A stretch of DNA of 18,082 nt. Origin: an uncultured Lachnospiraceae bacterium (GTDB lineage Bacteria > Bacillota > Clostridia > Lachnospirales > Lachnospiraceae). The notes beneath the pieces are model-generated. The model was not told the DNA's origin. It saw only the letters and a list, made by a program, of their open reading frames with translations, and ran no database searches. Of the stretch, positions 1 through 6,441 are shown one piece after another (position 1 is the stretch's first letter; every line of letters begins with the position of its first letter). A program made the translations under genes and the position numbers. The stretch covers positions 1 through 18,082 of the forward strand of contig CAJUQB010000078.1 of assembly GCA_910588285.1 (NCBI GenBank). Reading direction: 5' to 3'.

Positions 1-33
1 GCGCCAGCGTGATTTATGTTTGTTTTTTTTCAT
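1..33 (-). CDS. Start of a truncated gene, possibly sensor histidine kinase
   Basis: Only the first 11 codons are present, reading MKKNKHKSRWR. The ATG (33..31) shares its A with the TAA stop of the DUF624 gene (TAATG), which indicates translational coupling and one operon. The basic, Lys/Arg-rich start is what precedes the first membrane helix in many histidine kinases. In Bacillus the DUF624 gene yesL is followed by the kinase yesM and the regulator yesN, so a YesM-type kinase is the best guess. That is inferred from gene order and not from sequence, since no domain is visible. Any other membrane protein with a basic N terminus is possible. Confidence 0.4.
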   Translation of the reverse strand, partial: MKKNKHKSRWR

Positions 34-704
34 TAGGGCTTCCTTTCCTTTTCCTCCTCATCTGCAAAGGAGAGAGGGGACATTTCTGTATCTCTGTGGA
101 TATCCGGGAGCTGGGACTTTAGAATAGAAGCAATCAGGATAGACTGGAACTGTCCCACCAGGCCAAAAACAATAAAAATCAAGCCAGGCAGAATATGGCA
201 GAGCCACAGGCCCACAACCAGCATCAAAAGCATCAGGAGCGTTTTGGGAAGATGCCGGATGGAGAGGAGGAAGGCCCAGACTACAAGATCCCTGCTGTTT
301 TTTTCGAATTTTGCCAGCAGGGGAAAGATGTACAGCGTGATAAAGGCCCACAGCAGGAACATAACGGCAAAAAATACCATAAAAAAGGTGTAAATGCCGG
401 TTCCTGCCCGGTGGCTCATGGCAACATCCACGGCAAGGAATGCGCCGATGGCTGTGAGAGGGATTCCTAAAAGTATTGCCTGCTTAAAATTCTGCCGAAA
501 GGAACGGAAAAAATCCCGGGGCACAGAATTCTCTTCCCCCCGCACAAGGTTGATCATGGCATAGAAAAAGGCCGTGGTGGAGGGCCCAATGGTGAAAACG
601 GGCATACAGCATAAAAGCCAGAGGATATTCAGGATAAAGACATCAAAAATACGGCTCATCCCGGTCCATAGGGGGTTCTGGTCATTGAAAAAACGGTCAA
701 ACAT
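33..704 (-). CDS. DUF624 (YesL-like) membrane protein
   Basis: A 223-residue protein of the DUF624/YesL family. These are small integral membrane proteins found beside carbohydrate ABC transporters and YesMN-type two-component systems, and their molecular role is not established. The hallmark N-terminal block is present: MFDRFFNDQNPLWTGMSRIF, followed by a hydrophobic segment ending in LLCCMPVFTIGPSTTAF. About five hydrophobic helices follow, with a charged tail rich in Glu and Lys. An upstream in-frame ATG at 959 would add 85 residues unlike the family. The ATG at 704 has an AGAAGGTGA ribosome binding site about 5 bases upstream and gives the family N terminus, so it is preferred. The gene is divergent from the sugar transporter operon and coupled to the next gene at the left edge, so it probably belongs to the regulatory side of this sugar locus. 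Confidence 0.85.
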   Translation of the reverse strand: MFDRFFNDQNPLWTGMSRIFDVFILNILWLLCCMPVFTIGPSTTAFFYAMINLVRGEENSVPRDFFRSFRQNFKQAILLGIPLTAIGAFLAVDVAMSHRAGTGIYTFFMVFFAVMFLLWAFITLYIFPLLAKFEKNSRDLVVWAFLLSIRHLPKTLLMLLMLVVGLWLCHILPGLIFIVFGLVGQFQSILIASILKSQLPDIHRDTEMSPLSFADEEEKERKP

Positions 705-843
705 AAAAATCACCTTCTTTCTATAATAATGCGGCAGGTCAAGCCGCAGAACAATGTTATGATGATCATAAGTATTAATATTCATTGTAACAAATAAATG
801 TATCATATGCAACAGGAAATTGCGGAAACAGATGTTAAACCAT

Positions 844-1059
844 TGACATACAGAAAAAGCGCCAAAAATCGCTGAAATTGTCTGAATAAATAAAGGATTG
901 TACGGGAAAACCACCAGATTCTCGTGAAAATAGACAATGTAAATAAAAAAATATATCAAACGGTTGACATATTGACATATCGGTATTATAATGTGTTTAT
1001 GAAGTTTCCGATGCCTGTTGACATGTGATGCTATGTCAAGGTTGCTAGCGCTGTGACAT
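844..1059. repeat. Recurring TGACAT motif
   Basis: TGACAT occurs on the plus strand at 844-849, 965-970, 973-978, 1019-1024 and 1054-1059, and as its complement ATGTCA at 1033-1038. The 965 and 973 copies are direct repeats 8 bases apart and overlap the -35 region of the rightward promoter. Four other copies flank the promoter upstream and downstream. Part of this reflects the -35 hexamer TTGACA, but the copies at 1033 and 1054 and the conserved flanking A/T suggest a protein-binding motif. The regulator is unknown. Confidence 0.4.
964..992 (+). promoter_or_regulatory. Vegetative (sigma-A) promoter of the sugar transporter operon
   Basis: A perfect TTGACA (964-969) is separated by exactly 17 bases from a perfect TATAAT (987-992). 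Transcription is expected to start near 999, giving a leader of about 130 bases before the binding-protein gene. A second TTGACA at 972-977 is spaced too closely to the -10 to be used. Such a strong core promoter in a sugar operon suggests control by repression or by blocking within the leader. Confidence 0.8.
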
Positions 1060-1061
1060 AG
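1031..1061. promoter_or_regulatory. Inverted repeat in the operon leader
   Basis: CTATGTCA (1031-1038) and TGACATAG (1054-1061) form a perfect 8-base inverted repeat with a 15-base spacer. It lies about 30-60 bases downstream of the expected transcription start and 70 bases before the gene. It could be an operator bound by a dimer or a leader hairpin. There is no run of T after it, so it is not a terminator. The spacer contains the symmetric core GCTAGC. Confidence 0.45.
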
Positions 1062-1129
1062 AATGGCAGGTTAAAAAAGCTTTCAAGGCTTCATATAACA
1101 AGTGGCGAATTAAGAGAGGAGAATATGAA

Positions 1130-2449
1130 ATGAAGAGGAAGTTACTTGCAGCAGTACTTGCAACAGTTATGGCGCTCTCTGCGGCAGCCTGCGGAGGCGG
1201 ATCCGGCGACGGTGGTTCCGGTGACGGCGGTTCCGGCAATGGGGGCTCCGGTAATGGGGGTTCCGGCGATGGGGTTTCCTTCACGATCTTTAACTCCAAG
1301 TCCGAGATCCAGGAGTTTATGGAAGCGGCAGCCGAGGAATATTCCAAGGCCAACGGCGTGAACATTGAGGTATATTATTCACAGGATACGGTAGCGGCAC
1401 ATCTGGCCCAGAAGTATGCTGCCAAGGAGCCCTACACCTTGAATATGACAGATGCCAAGGATATCTACAGCCTGGGCAAGGAGTATGGCTATGATTTGAG
1501 CGGAGCAGAGTGGACCAAGAATTCTGATTACAATATCAGTATAGACGGCAAGCTGCTGGGAGTTCCAGTTTGTGTGGAAGCCCGCGGAATTCTCTACAAT
1601 GCCCATGCCATCAAGGAAGTGACCGGCGAGGACTTTGATCCGGAATCCATCAAGACGCTGGATGATTTCACTGCCTTCTGTGACAAGCTGGTGGCTGCCG
1701 GCATGGAGACCCCCACTGCGATCCTGAAGCCGGACTGGTCTCTTGGAGCCCATTACCTGATGCAGGTATATGAGCAGCGCGAGGATGTCCAGGGATTTAT
1801 CGATGCCCTTCATGCAGGGACGGCAGATCTGGCCAGTGACGAGAAGTTTAATTCTCTGATGGATACCTTTGACGCTCTGATGAAGTACAATACCTTTGCT
1901 TCCAGCCCGGCCACCGTTGAGGATGACCAGGTGCATCAGAAGATGGCAGAGGGCGAGGTTGCCTTCCAGTTCGGCGGATGCTGGGAGTGGAATGACCTTA
2001 TCACCTATGATTACACCGGAGAGATCGGGATCATGCCGGTTCCCCAGAATATGACGGATGCCTACACCGGATGTCTGGTAGGAGGCGGCTCCAAGTACTG
2101 GTACATAGACAACAGCGAGTTTACCACAGATGAGCAGCGCAAGGCAGCTATGGATTTCCTGGAGTGGTTCTATACCTCTGATGAAGGAAAGACTCTGGTA
2201 TCAGACACCTGCGGAATGGTTGCAGCATTCAAGGACAATACCGTAGACTGCACCAATGACCTTGGAAAATCCATCAAACCCTACGTTGACGGCGGCAAGC
2301 TGGTTCCCAACTATGACTATGCTCCGGATGACCATTATGCCAAGCTGGGAGCATCCATGCAGAAGTATCTGGCAGGCCAGACAGACCGTGCAGGGCTGGT
2401 AGCAGAGATCGAGGCATACTGGAAGGCTACAACTCCTGTAGAACACTAG
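1130..2449 (+). CDS. Sugar ABC transporter substrate-binding lipoprotein
   Basis: A 439-residue family 1 extracellular solute-binding protein (MsmE/RafE-like) that should capture an oligosaccharide outside the membrane and deliver it to the two permeases encoded next. Residues 1-20 are a lipoprotein signal (Lys/Arg, hydrophobic core) and the lipobox SAAAC gives the lipidated Cys21. A flexible linker of five GGSG(D/N) repeats (23-47) follows. The body starts at VSFTIFNSKSEIQEFMEAA and shows family features such as KLLGVPVCVEARGILYNAHAI and a GEVAFQFGGCWEW segment. The start at 1130 has GAGAGGAG about 8 bases upstream; an ATG five bases earlier is followed at once by a stop. Neighbouring alpha-galactosidase and invertase suggest raffinose-type sugars. 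The substrate is inferred from context. Confidence 0.92.
   Translation: MKRKLLAAVLATVMALSAAACGGGSGDGGSGDGGSGNGGSGNGGSGDGVSFTIFNSKSEIQEFMEAAAEEYSKANGVNIEVYYSQDTVAAHLAQKYAAKEPYTLNMTDAKDIYSLGKEYGYDLSGAEWTKNSDYNISIDGKLLGVPVCVEARGILYNAHAIKEVTGEDFDPESIKTLDDFTAFCDKLVAAGMETPTAILKPDWSLGAHYLMQVYEQREDVQGFIDALHAGTADLASDEKFNSLMDTFDALMKYNTFASSPATVEDDQVHQKMAEGEVAFQFGGCWEWNDLITYDYTGEIGIMPVPQNMTDAYTGCLVGGGSKYWYIDNSEFTTDEQRKAAMDFLEWFYTSDEGKTLVSDTCGMVAAFKDNTVDCTNDLGKSIKPYVDGGKLVPNYDYAPDDHYAKLGASMQKYLAGQTDRAGLVAEIEAYWKATTPVEH
1196..1270 (+). repeat. Five 15-base in-frame repeats encoding GGSG(D/N)
   Basis: Five tandem 15-base units of the form GGN-GGN-TCC-GGN-(GA/AA)Y encode Gly-Gly-Ser-Gly-Asp/Asn. They form the tether between the lipid anchor and the binding domain. 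Units differ mainly at third codon positions, so the array has been kept at protein level and is less prone to slippage than an identical repeat. Confidence 0.85.
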
Positions 2450-2456
2450 GACATCT

Positions 2457-2486
2457 GTGCCGCCAGAGGCATGCCTTTGGCGGCAC
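2457..2486 (+). other. Strong intercistronic hairpin between binding-protein and permease genes
   Basis: GTGCCGCCA (2457-2465) pairs perfectly with TGGCGGCAC (2478-2486). The pairing continues inward through a G-T pair and three more pairs to a CATG loop, giving about 13 base pairs. No T run follows, so it is not an intrinsic terminator. Hairpins at this place in sugar ABC operons commonly protect the upstream message, so the binding protein is made in excess over the permeases. That role is inferred here. Confidence 0.7.
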
Positions 2487-2513
2487 GGAATCAGAAGGAG
2501 GTTATCTGAGTTT

Positions 2514-3395
2514 ATGGAAACAAATAGCACATCTTATAAAATCAAACAGTTTATGATGTTTGCCGGCCTGACAACCATTACATTTGCAGCGGTTGTAATT
2601 ATCCCCTTCATTTACGGCCTGTACCTGACCCTTACGAGCTGGGACGGCGTATCCAGGAACAAGCCCTTTGTTGGCCTGGCCAATTACGCCTCTACCTTTG
2701 CGGATGCGGACTTCTGGACTGCGTTGGGAAGGACGCTGATCTATGCGGCCATTGCGGTAATCCTGGTGAACATTGTGGCGTTTATCCTGGCATTCCTTGT
2801 AACAAGCGGTGTGAAGGGACAGAATTTTTTCCGGGCAGGCTTCTTTATTCCGAACCTGATCGGCGGTATCGTCCTTGGTTATATCTGGAAGTTTGTATTT
2901 AACCGTGCCCTTGTATCCCTGGGAGAGTCCCTCTCCGTTGGATTTTTATCCACCTCCTGGCTGGCTACCGGCGGGGGAGCCATGTTCTGTATGATCATTG
3001 TTTCCGTCTGGCAGTATGCAGGATATATGATGCTGATCTACGTGGCAGGCTTTATGAGCGTATCGGCAGATGTTCTGGAGGCCGCAAGAATTGACGGCTG
3101 TACGGATATGCAGAGTATTATACATATTTCCGTACCGTTGATGGTGTCTTCCTTTGTTCAATGTATGTTTCTGACAATTACAAGATGCTTTATGGTATAC
3201 GATGTGAACCTGTCCCTGACAAAGGGCGAGCCTTTCGGAAGCTCTGTGATGGCGGCTATGCATGTGTATAATCAGGCATTTACGTATAAGAATTACGGTA
3301 CCGGCCAGGCCGAGGCGCTGATTTTATTTATTGTCTGTGCAGTCGTCGGCATGCTGCAGGTATATGTTGGTAAGAAAGCGGAGGTGTCAGCATAA
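2514..3395 (+). CDS. Sugar ABC transporter permease (MalF type)
   Basis: A 293-residue inner-membrane permease with about six hydrophobic helices. The first (roughly 14-40) ends in PFIYGLYLTLTSWDG, typical of this family. The ATPase-contacting EAA loop is at about 189-208 (EAARIDGCTDMQSIIHISVP). A GTG at 2457 in the same frame would add 19 residues encoded by the intercistronic hairpin, so ATG 2514 is preferred. Its ribosome binding site AGAAGGAGG lies about 12 bases upstream, slightly long. The stop overlaps the start of the next permease by one base (TAATG). Together with that gene it should form the membrane channel for the sugar bound by the upstream lipoprotein. Confidence 0.92.
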   Translation: METNSTSYKIKQFMMFAGLTTITFAAVVIIPFIYGLYLTLTSWDGVSRNKPFVGLANYASTFADADFWTALGRTLIYAAIAVILVNIVAFILAFLVTSGVKGQNFFRAGFFIPNLIGGIVLGYIWKFVFNRALVSLGESLSVGFLSTSWLATGGGAMFCMIIVSVWQYAGYMMLIYVAGFMSVSADVLEAARIDGCTDMQSIIHISVPLMVSSFVQCMFLTITRCFMVYDVNLSLTKGEPFGSSVMAAMHVYNQAFTYKNYGTGQAEALILFIVCAVVGMLQVYVGKKAEVSA

Positions 3396-4255
3396 TGGAA
3401 GATATTAATGCAAAGGCTGCCCGGGCCCGGAAGATCCGGCATATTATTTTTATCATAGTATTGATTTTACTGTTTGTCTGCTTTATTTTCCCCTTCATAT
3501 TGGTTTTGATCAATGTGTTTAAGACAAAAGCGGATATAACAACAGACCCGCTGGCTCTGGTTGGCGCCCATGGCTTTACCCTGGATAACTTTCCGGAGGC
3601 CATGGAGAAGATGGATTTCTGGAGATCCTTTGCCAACTCTGCAATCATTACCATCATTTCCACAATCATCACGATCCTGTTGTCTGCAATGGCTGCATTC
3701 GTGATTGTGCGTAATAAGTGGAAAGCATGCGGGGCCCTCTTCGGATTGATGATTGCTTCCATGGTAATTCCCTTCCAGGTACTGATGATCCCGCTGGTAT
3801 CCCTGTACGGCGGTGTTCTGGGGATCCTGAGCCATCGTGCAACCTTGATCTTTATGCATGTAGGCTTTTCGGTATCCATGGCTACATTCATGTTCCATGG
3901 AGCCATTCATACCAATGTGCCGATTGCCCTGGAGGAGGCCGGCACGATTGATGGCTGTACCCGCTGGCAGATCTTCTGGCAGATCGTATTTCCGCTGCTG
4001 AAGCCTACCATTGCAACAGTAGCCATCATTGATGCAATGGCATTCTGGAATGACTACCTCCTTCCCAGTCTTGTACTGGCAAAGAAGGAGCTGTATACCA
4101 TCCCGATTGCAACCCAGGCATTCTATGGAACCTATTCCACAGATATCGGCCTGGTTCTGGCAGCCCTGCTGCTGGCAATGCTGCCGATCCTGATTCTGTA
4201 TCTGTTCCTGCAGCGCTATATCGTAGAAGGCGTAACATCAGGAGCAGTGAAATAA
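3395..4255 (+). CDS. Sugar ABC transporter permease (MalG type)
   Basis: A 286-residue second permease subunit. A basic N terminus (KAARARKIRH) precedes helix one at about 16-40, followed by five further hydrophobic segments. The EAA loop is at about 180-200 (EEAGTIDGCTRWQIFWQIVFP), and the conserved WNDYLLP segment and the VEGVTSGAVK C terminus are both characteristic of MalG-like subunits. GGAGGTG (3380-3386) is the ribosome binding site, and the ATG overlaps the preceding stop by one base, so the two permeases are translationally coupled. No ATP-binding subunit is encoded nearby, so a shared MsmX/MsmK-type ATPase elsewhere in the genome is expected. Confidence 0.92.
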   Translation: MEDINAKAARARKIRHIIFIIVLILLFVCFIFPFILVLINVFKTKADITTDPLALVGAHGFTLDNFPEAMEKMDFWRSFANSAIITIISTIITILLSAMAAFVIVRNKWKACGALFGLMIASMVIPFQVLMIPLVSLYGGVLGILSHRATLIFMHVGFSVSMATFMFHGAIHTNVPIALEEAGTIDGCTRWQIFWQIVFPLLKPTIATVAIIDAMAFWNDYLLPSLVLAKKELYTIPIATQAFYGTYSTDIGLVLAALLLAMLPILILYLFLQRYIVEGVTSGAVK

Positions 4256-4277
4256 TGATTTTCGGAAGGAAATAAGA

Positions 4278-4325
4278 AAATGAGACTGAGCGTTATCCAG
4301 GCGTATCAGTCTCATTTGGATTTTT
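4278..4325 (+). terminator. Probable rho-independent terminator after the permease genes
   Basis: AAATGAGACTGA (4278-4289) and TCAGTCTCATTT (4306-4317) form a perfect 12-base stem with a 16-base loop, followed closely by GGATTTTT (T run 4321-4325). The stem is AT-rich and the T run short, so read-through into the alpha-galactosidase gene is likely. It may separate high transporter expression from lower enzyme expression. Confidence 0.65.
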
Positions 4326-4356
4326 GGGAATCTTTCAGACGAATGCTGTCTTAAGA

Positions 4357-4396
4357 AAAAAGGAGAATATATGGAGGAAAAAGGAGAATATATGGA
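4357..4396 (+). repeat. Tandem duplication of a ribosome binding site and start codon
   Basis: The 19-base block AAAAAGGAGAATATATGGA occurs at 4357-4375 and again at 4378-4396, offset by 21 bases. Each copy contains a GGAG ribosome binding site and an ATG (4371 and 4392). The offset is seven codons, so both ATGs are in the same frame of the alpha-galactosidase gene. Confidence 0.9.
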
Positions 4397-6251
4397 AAAA
4401 TTGGATTACAGACTGTATGAAAACGGGCGCTGGGACATTACTGGAGGCGCTGTAGCGCTTTGCCATGCCTATCCGGCCATTGATGGCAGCCTTATCTCGC
4501 CGGTGAGGGTGACAAAGGGAGAAGATTTTATCCGGTACCAGTTGGAACAGGGGGAGCTGCAGCTGCAGTTTCTGAAAAAGGATGGGGAGATTGAGGTTCG
4601 CTGCAGGCTTTTGGGGCTTTCCGGCATTCATGATGTGGAACCAATGGCAGATGGGGAGGTGAAGGGGGCTGGCCGTGCTTTCCTCCAGGGGTTTGGCATG
4701 GAGGGCCCGTCCGGAACCAGGAATATTGGGGAGGAGCCCCTTACCTCCAACGGTCTGGTGGGCCTGTACTGTCCCGGACATGCATTTTTTGTTTATGCGC
4801 TGGAGCATGGGAAGTATGTCAACCGCTACTATCTGAGCCGGCGAAGGGGGCCCTTTACAGAGGGGAGCGTCTGTCTGCAGGGAGGCTTTAATCTGGAAGG
4901 GACTGCAGGGGAGGAGGAAATGCTTCCGTCTCTCTTTTTCAAAGAAGCGCCTTCCCTGGATGCAGGGCTTTCGGCCTGTGCAAAGAGGATTGCGGCAGCC
5001 ATGGGGGCCAGGCACAGGCAGCCTCCTGCTTTTCACTGGTGCAGCTGGTATTATCTGTACCAGAACCTGAGTCAGGAGCTTCTGGAGGAGTATGTGGACG
5101 GATTTCAGAAGGAAAAGATTCCGTTCCGGTATATTCAGATTGATGCCGGCTATGCTCCGAGCCTGGGGGACTGGCTGCTGCCCAGCCATTTATTTCCGGA
5201 GGGACTCAAAGAGGCTGCCCGGATCATTCTTAAGGCGGGCTTTCAGCCGGGAATTTGGATCGGCCCCTTTATGGTAGGAGATCGGTCCAGGCTTTTTGCG
5301 GAGCATCCGGACTGGATTCTGCGGGACCTTGACGGGAAGCCGGTAACCATGATCCAAAGCTACAATGAGCCAAAGGTATGGGGGAATCGGGACAGCGATT
5401 ATTATGTGCTGGACACCAGCCATCCGGAGGCGATGGCTTATTTGAAGGAGGTTTTTGAGACGCTGCATGCCTGGGGATTCTCTCTGTTCAAGACAGATTT
5501 TATGCTGTGGAATATGCATGACACAGCAAAGGTGAAGCGTTATGACGGCAGCCGGACCTCGGTGGAAATCTTTCGCGATACTCTGAGAATGATTCGGGAG
5601 GCCATTGGGGAGGAGAGCTATTTCCTGGGATGCATTGCCCCCTTCCTGCCCTTTATCGGGTTTGCGGACGGGATGCGGATTGCCGGGGATGTGGGCGCAC
5701 AGTGGGCAGAGGACTATGGCCCTGTCAATATGATTCGGGAGGTGGCTGCTGATAATTATTTCAACCACGTTTACTGGCAGAATGACCCGGATTCCGTTCT
5801 GCTGCGGGAATTTGAGATATTTTTAAAGCCTCATGAGATACAAAGCCTTGCCCTGCTTCAGGCCCTGTCCGGCGGAATGGTCACAACCTCGGATCCTGTT
5901 CACCAGATTGGGGAGGAACGCAGGAAGCTGCTGCGTTTCCTGACGCCAGGGGAGAAGGTGCGCCCGAGATTTCCCTGCCTGGAGGAGGAACGCACGGAGC
6001 TGGTGCTGCTTCATGAATTGGAGCAGGGGAAGCTGCTGTACGCCATGAACCCGTCCGGCCGGCCCCTTACGGTTGCCTATGAGTTCGGGGAGTTTTTTGA
6101 AGAGCCGGAATGGTATGTGCGAAGATTCGGGGAGGCTCTGTCAGAAAAGAAGAGCTGGTATACCACAGTACTTAAGCCCCATGAATCCCTCCTGCTGTTT
6201 CTGACCCGTGAACCCCTTGCGGAGGAACCCAGGAACCTGTGGAGGTGGTGA
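4371..6251 (+). CDS. GH36 alpha-galactosidase
   Basis: A 626-residue glycoside hydrolase of family GH36 (melibiase / raffinose alpha-galactosidase), expected to release galactose from alpha-1,6-linked sugars. An N-terminal beta-rich domain (to about 215) precedes the catalytic barrel. Barrel landmarks are FHWCSWYYLY (221-230), YIQIDAGY (254-261), the nucleophile Asp376 in FKTDFMLW, and the acid/base Asp440 in RIAGDVGAQW. A small C-terminal beta domain follows about residue 535. There is no signal peptide, so it acts in the cytoplasm after import. Two in-frame starts (4371 and 4392) lie in a duplicated initiation region; the shorter form begins MEKLDYRLYENGRW and is equally plausible. It follows the sugar permeases beyond a leaky terminator and precedes an invertase. 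Substrate preference (raffinose or melibiose, or another alpha-galactoside) cannot be fixed from sequence. Confidence 0.88.
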   Translation: MEEKGEYMEKLDYRLYENGRWDITGGAVALCHAYPAIDGSLISPVRVTKGEDFIRYQLEQGELQLQFLKKDGEIEVRCRLLGLSGIHDVEPMADGEVKGAGRAFLQGFGMEGPSGTRNIGEEPLTSNGLVGLYCPGHAFFVYALEHGKYVNRYYLSRRRGPFTEGSVCLQGGFNLEGTAGEEEMLPSLFFKEAPSLDAGLSACAKRIAAAMGARHRQPPAFHWCSWYYLYQNLSQELLEEYVDGFQKEKIPFRYIQIDAGYAPSLGDWLLPSHLFPEGLKEAARIILKAGFQPGIWIGPFMVGDRSRLFAEHPDWILRDLDGKPVTMIQSYNEPKVWGNRDSDYYVLDTSHPEAMAYLKEVFETLHAWGFSLFKTDFMLWNMHDTAKVKRYDGSRTSVEIFRDTLRMIREAIGEESYFLGCIAPFLPFIGFADGMRIAGDVGAQWAEDYGPVNMIREVAADNYFNHVYWQNDPDSVLLREFEIFLKPHEIQSLALLQALSGGMVTTSDPVHQIGEERRKLLRFLTPGEKVRPRFPCLEEERTELVLLHELEQGKLLYAMNPSGRPLTVAYEFGEFFEEPEWYVRRFGEALSEKKSWYTTVLKPHESLLLFLTREPLAEEPRNLWRW

Positions 6252-6277
6252 CATCTGAATCATTTTTTAAATTAATG

Positions 6278-6334
6278 TTGTATTTTTATGCATGAAGTGG
6301 TATATTATGCAGGTATACATATAACGTTTATATG
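6278..6334 (+). promoter_or_regulatory. Candidate promoter and palindromic operator of the GH32 gene
   Basis: In the 190-base gap before the invertase gene, TATATT (6301-6306) is a good -10 element, with a weak -35 TTGTAT (6278-6283) 17 bases upstream. CATATAA (6318-6324) and TTATATG (6328-6334) form a perfect 7-base inverted repeat about the expected start of transcription. This is a classical position for a repressor operator. The rest of the gap shows nothing recognisable. Confidence 0.4.
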
Positions 6335-6441
6335 AGTGCTCTCGGAAGCGCCATACACAATCAGGAATCGTTGGGCGATGGGAGTTTCCGAGAATGCACA
6401 ACGGAGAAATAGAGGAGACGATACAGGAGGATTTGCCGATT

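Larger units (their letters stand above)
705..1129. promoter_or_regulatory. Divergent intergenic control region, DUF624 gene / sugar-binding protein gene
   Basis: This 425-base, AT-rich gap separates two divergent genes. The rightward promoter, the recurring TGACAT motif and an inverted repeat are listed separately. For the leftward gene I see a good ribosome binding site and a small GCGGC/GCCGC hairpin (731-747), but no convincing -35/-10 pair. Apart from the upstream extension of the DUF624 reading frame, which I reject, I see no coding potential. The size and symmetry suit a region bound by a transcription factor, plausibly a YesN-type regulator partnered with the truncated gene at the left edge. 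That assignment is inference. Confidence 0.5.

Noticed and set aside
731..747. GCGGC/GCCGC hairpin in the DUF624 leader as a terminator or riboswitch
   Set aside because: The stem is only 5 base pairs, with no T run and no recognisable riboswitch core.
705..959. The 85-residue N-terminal extension of the DUF624 protein
   Set aside because: It is AT-driven low-quality sequence across a promoter region. The family N terminus and a good ribosome binding site are at 704.
1044..1057. A possible catabolite-repression (cre) site in the sugar operon leader
   Set aside because: TGCTAGCGCTGTGA has several mismatches to the cre consensus, including one in a conserved outer position.
4335..5189. A 284-residue minus-strand frame opposite the alpha-galactosidase gene
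   Set aside because: It is antisense to a clear GH36 enzyme, Pro/His-rich and without family features, as expected for a shadow frame.
6314..6325. The 12-mer TATACATATAAC shared with 13400-13411
   Set aside because: Both copies are in AT-rich intergenic DNA of unrelated genes, with different flanks; chance similarity is likely.
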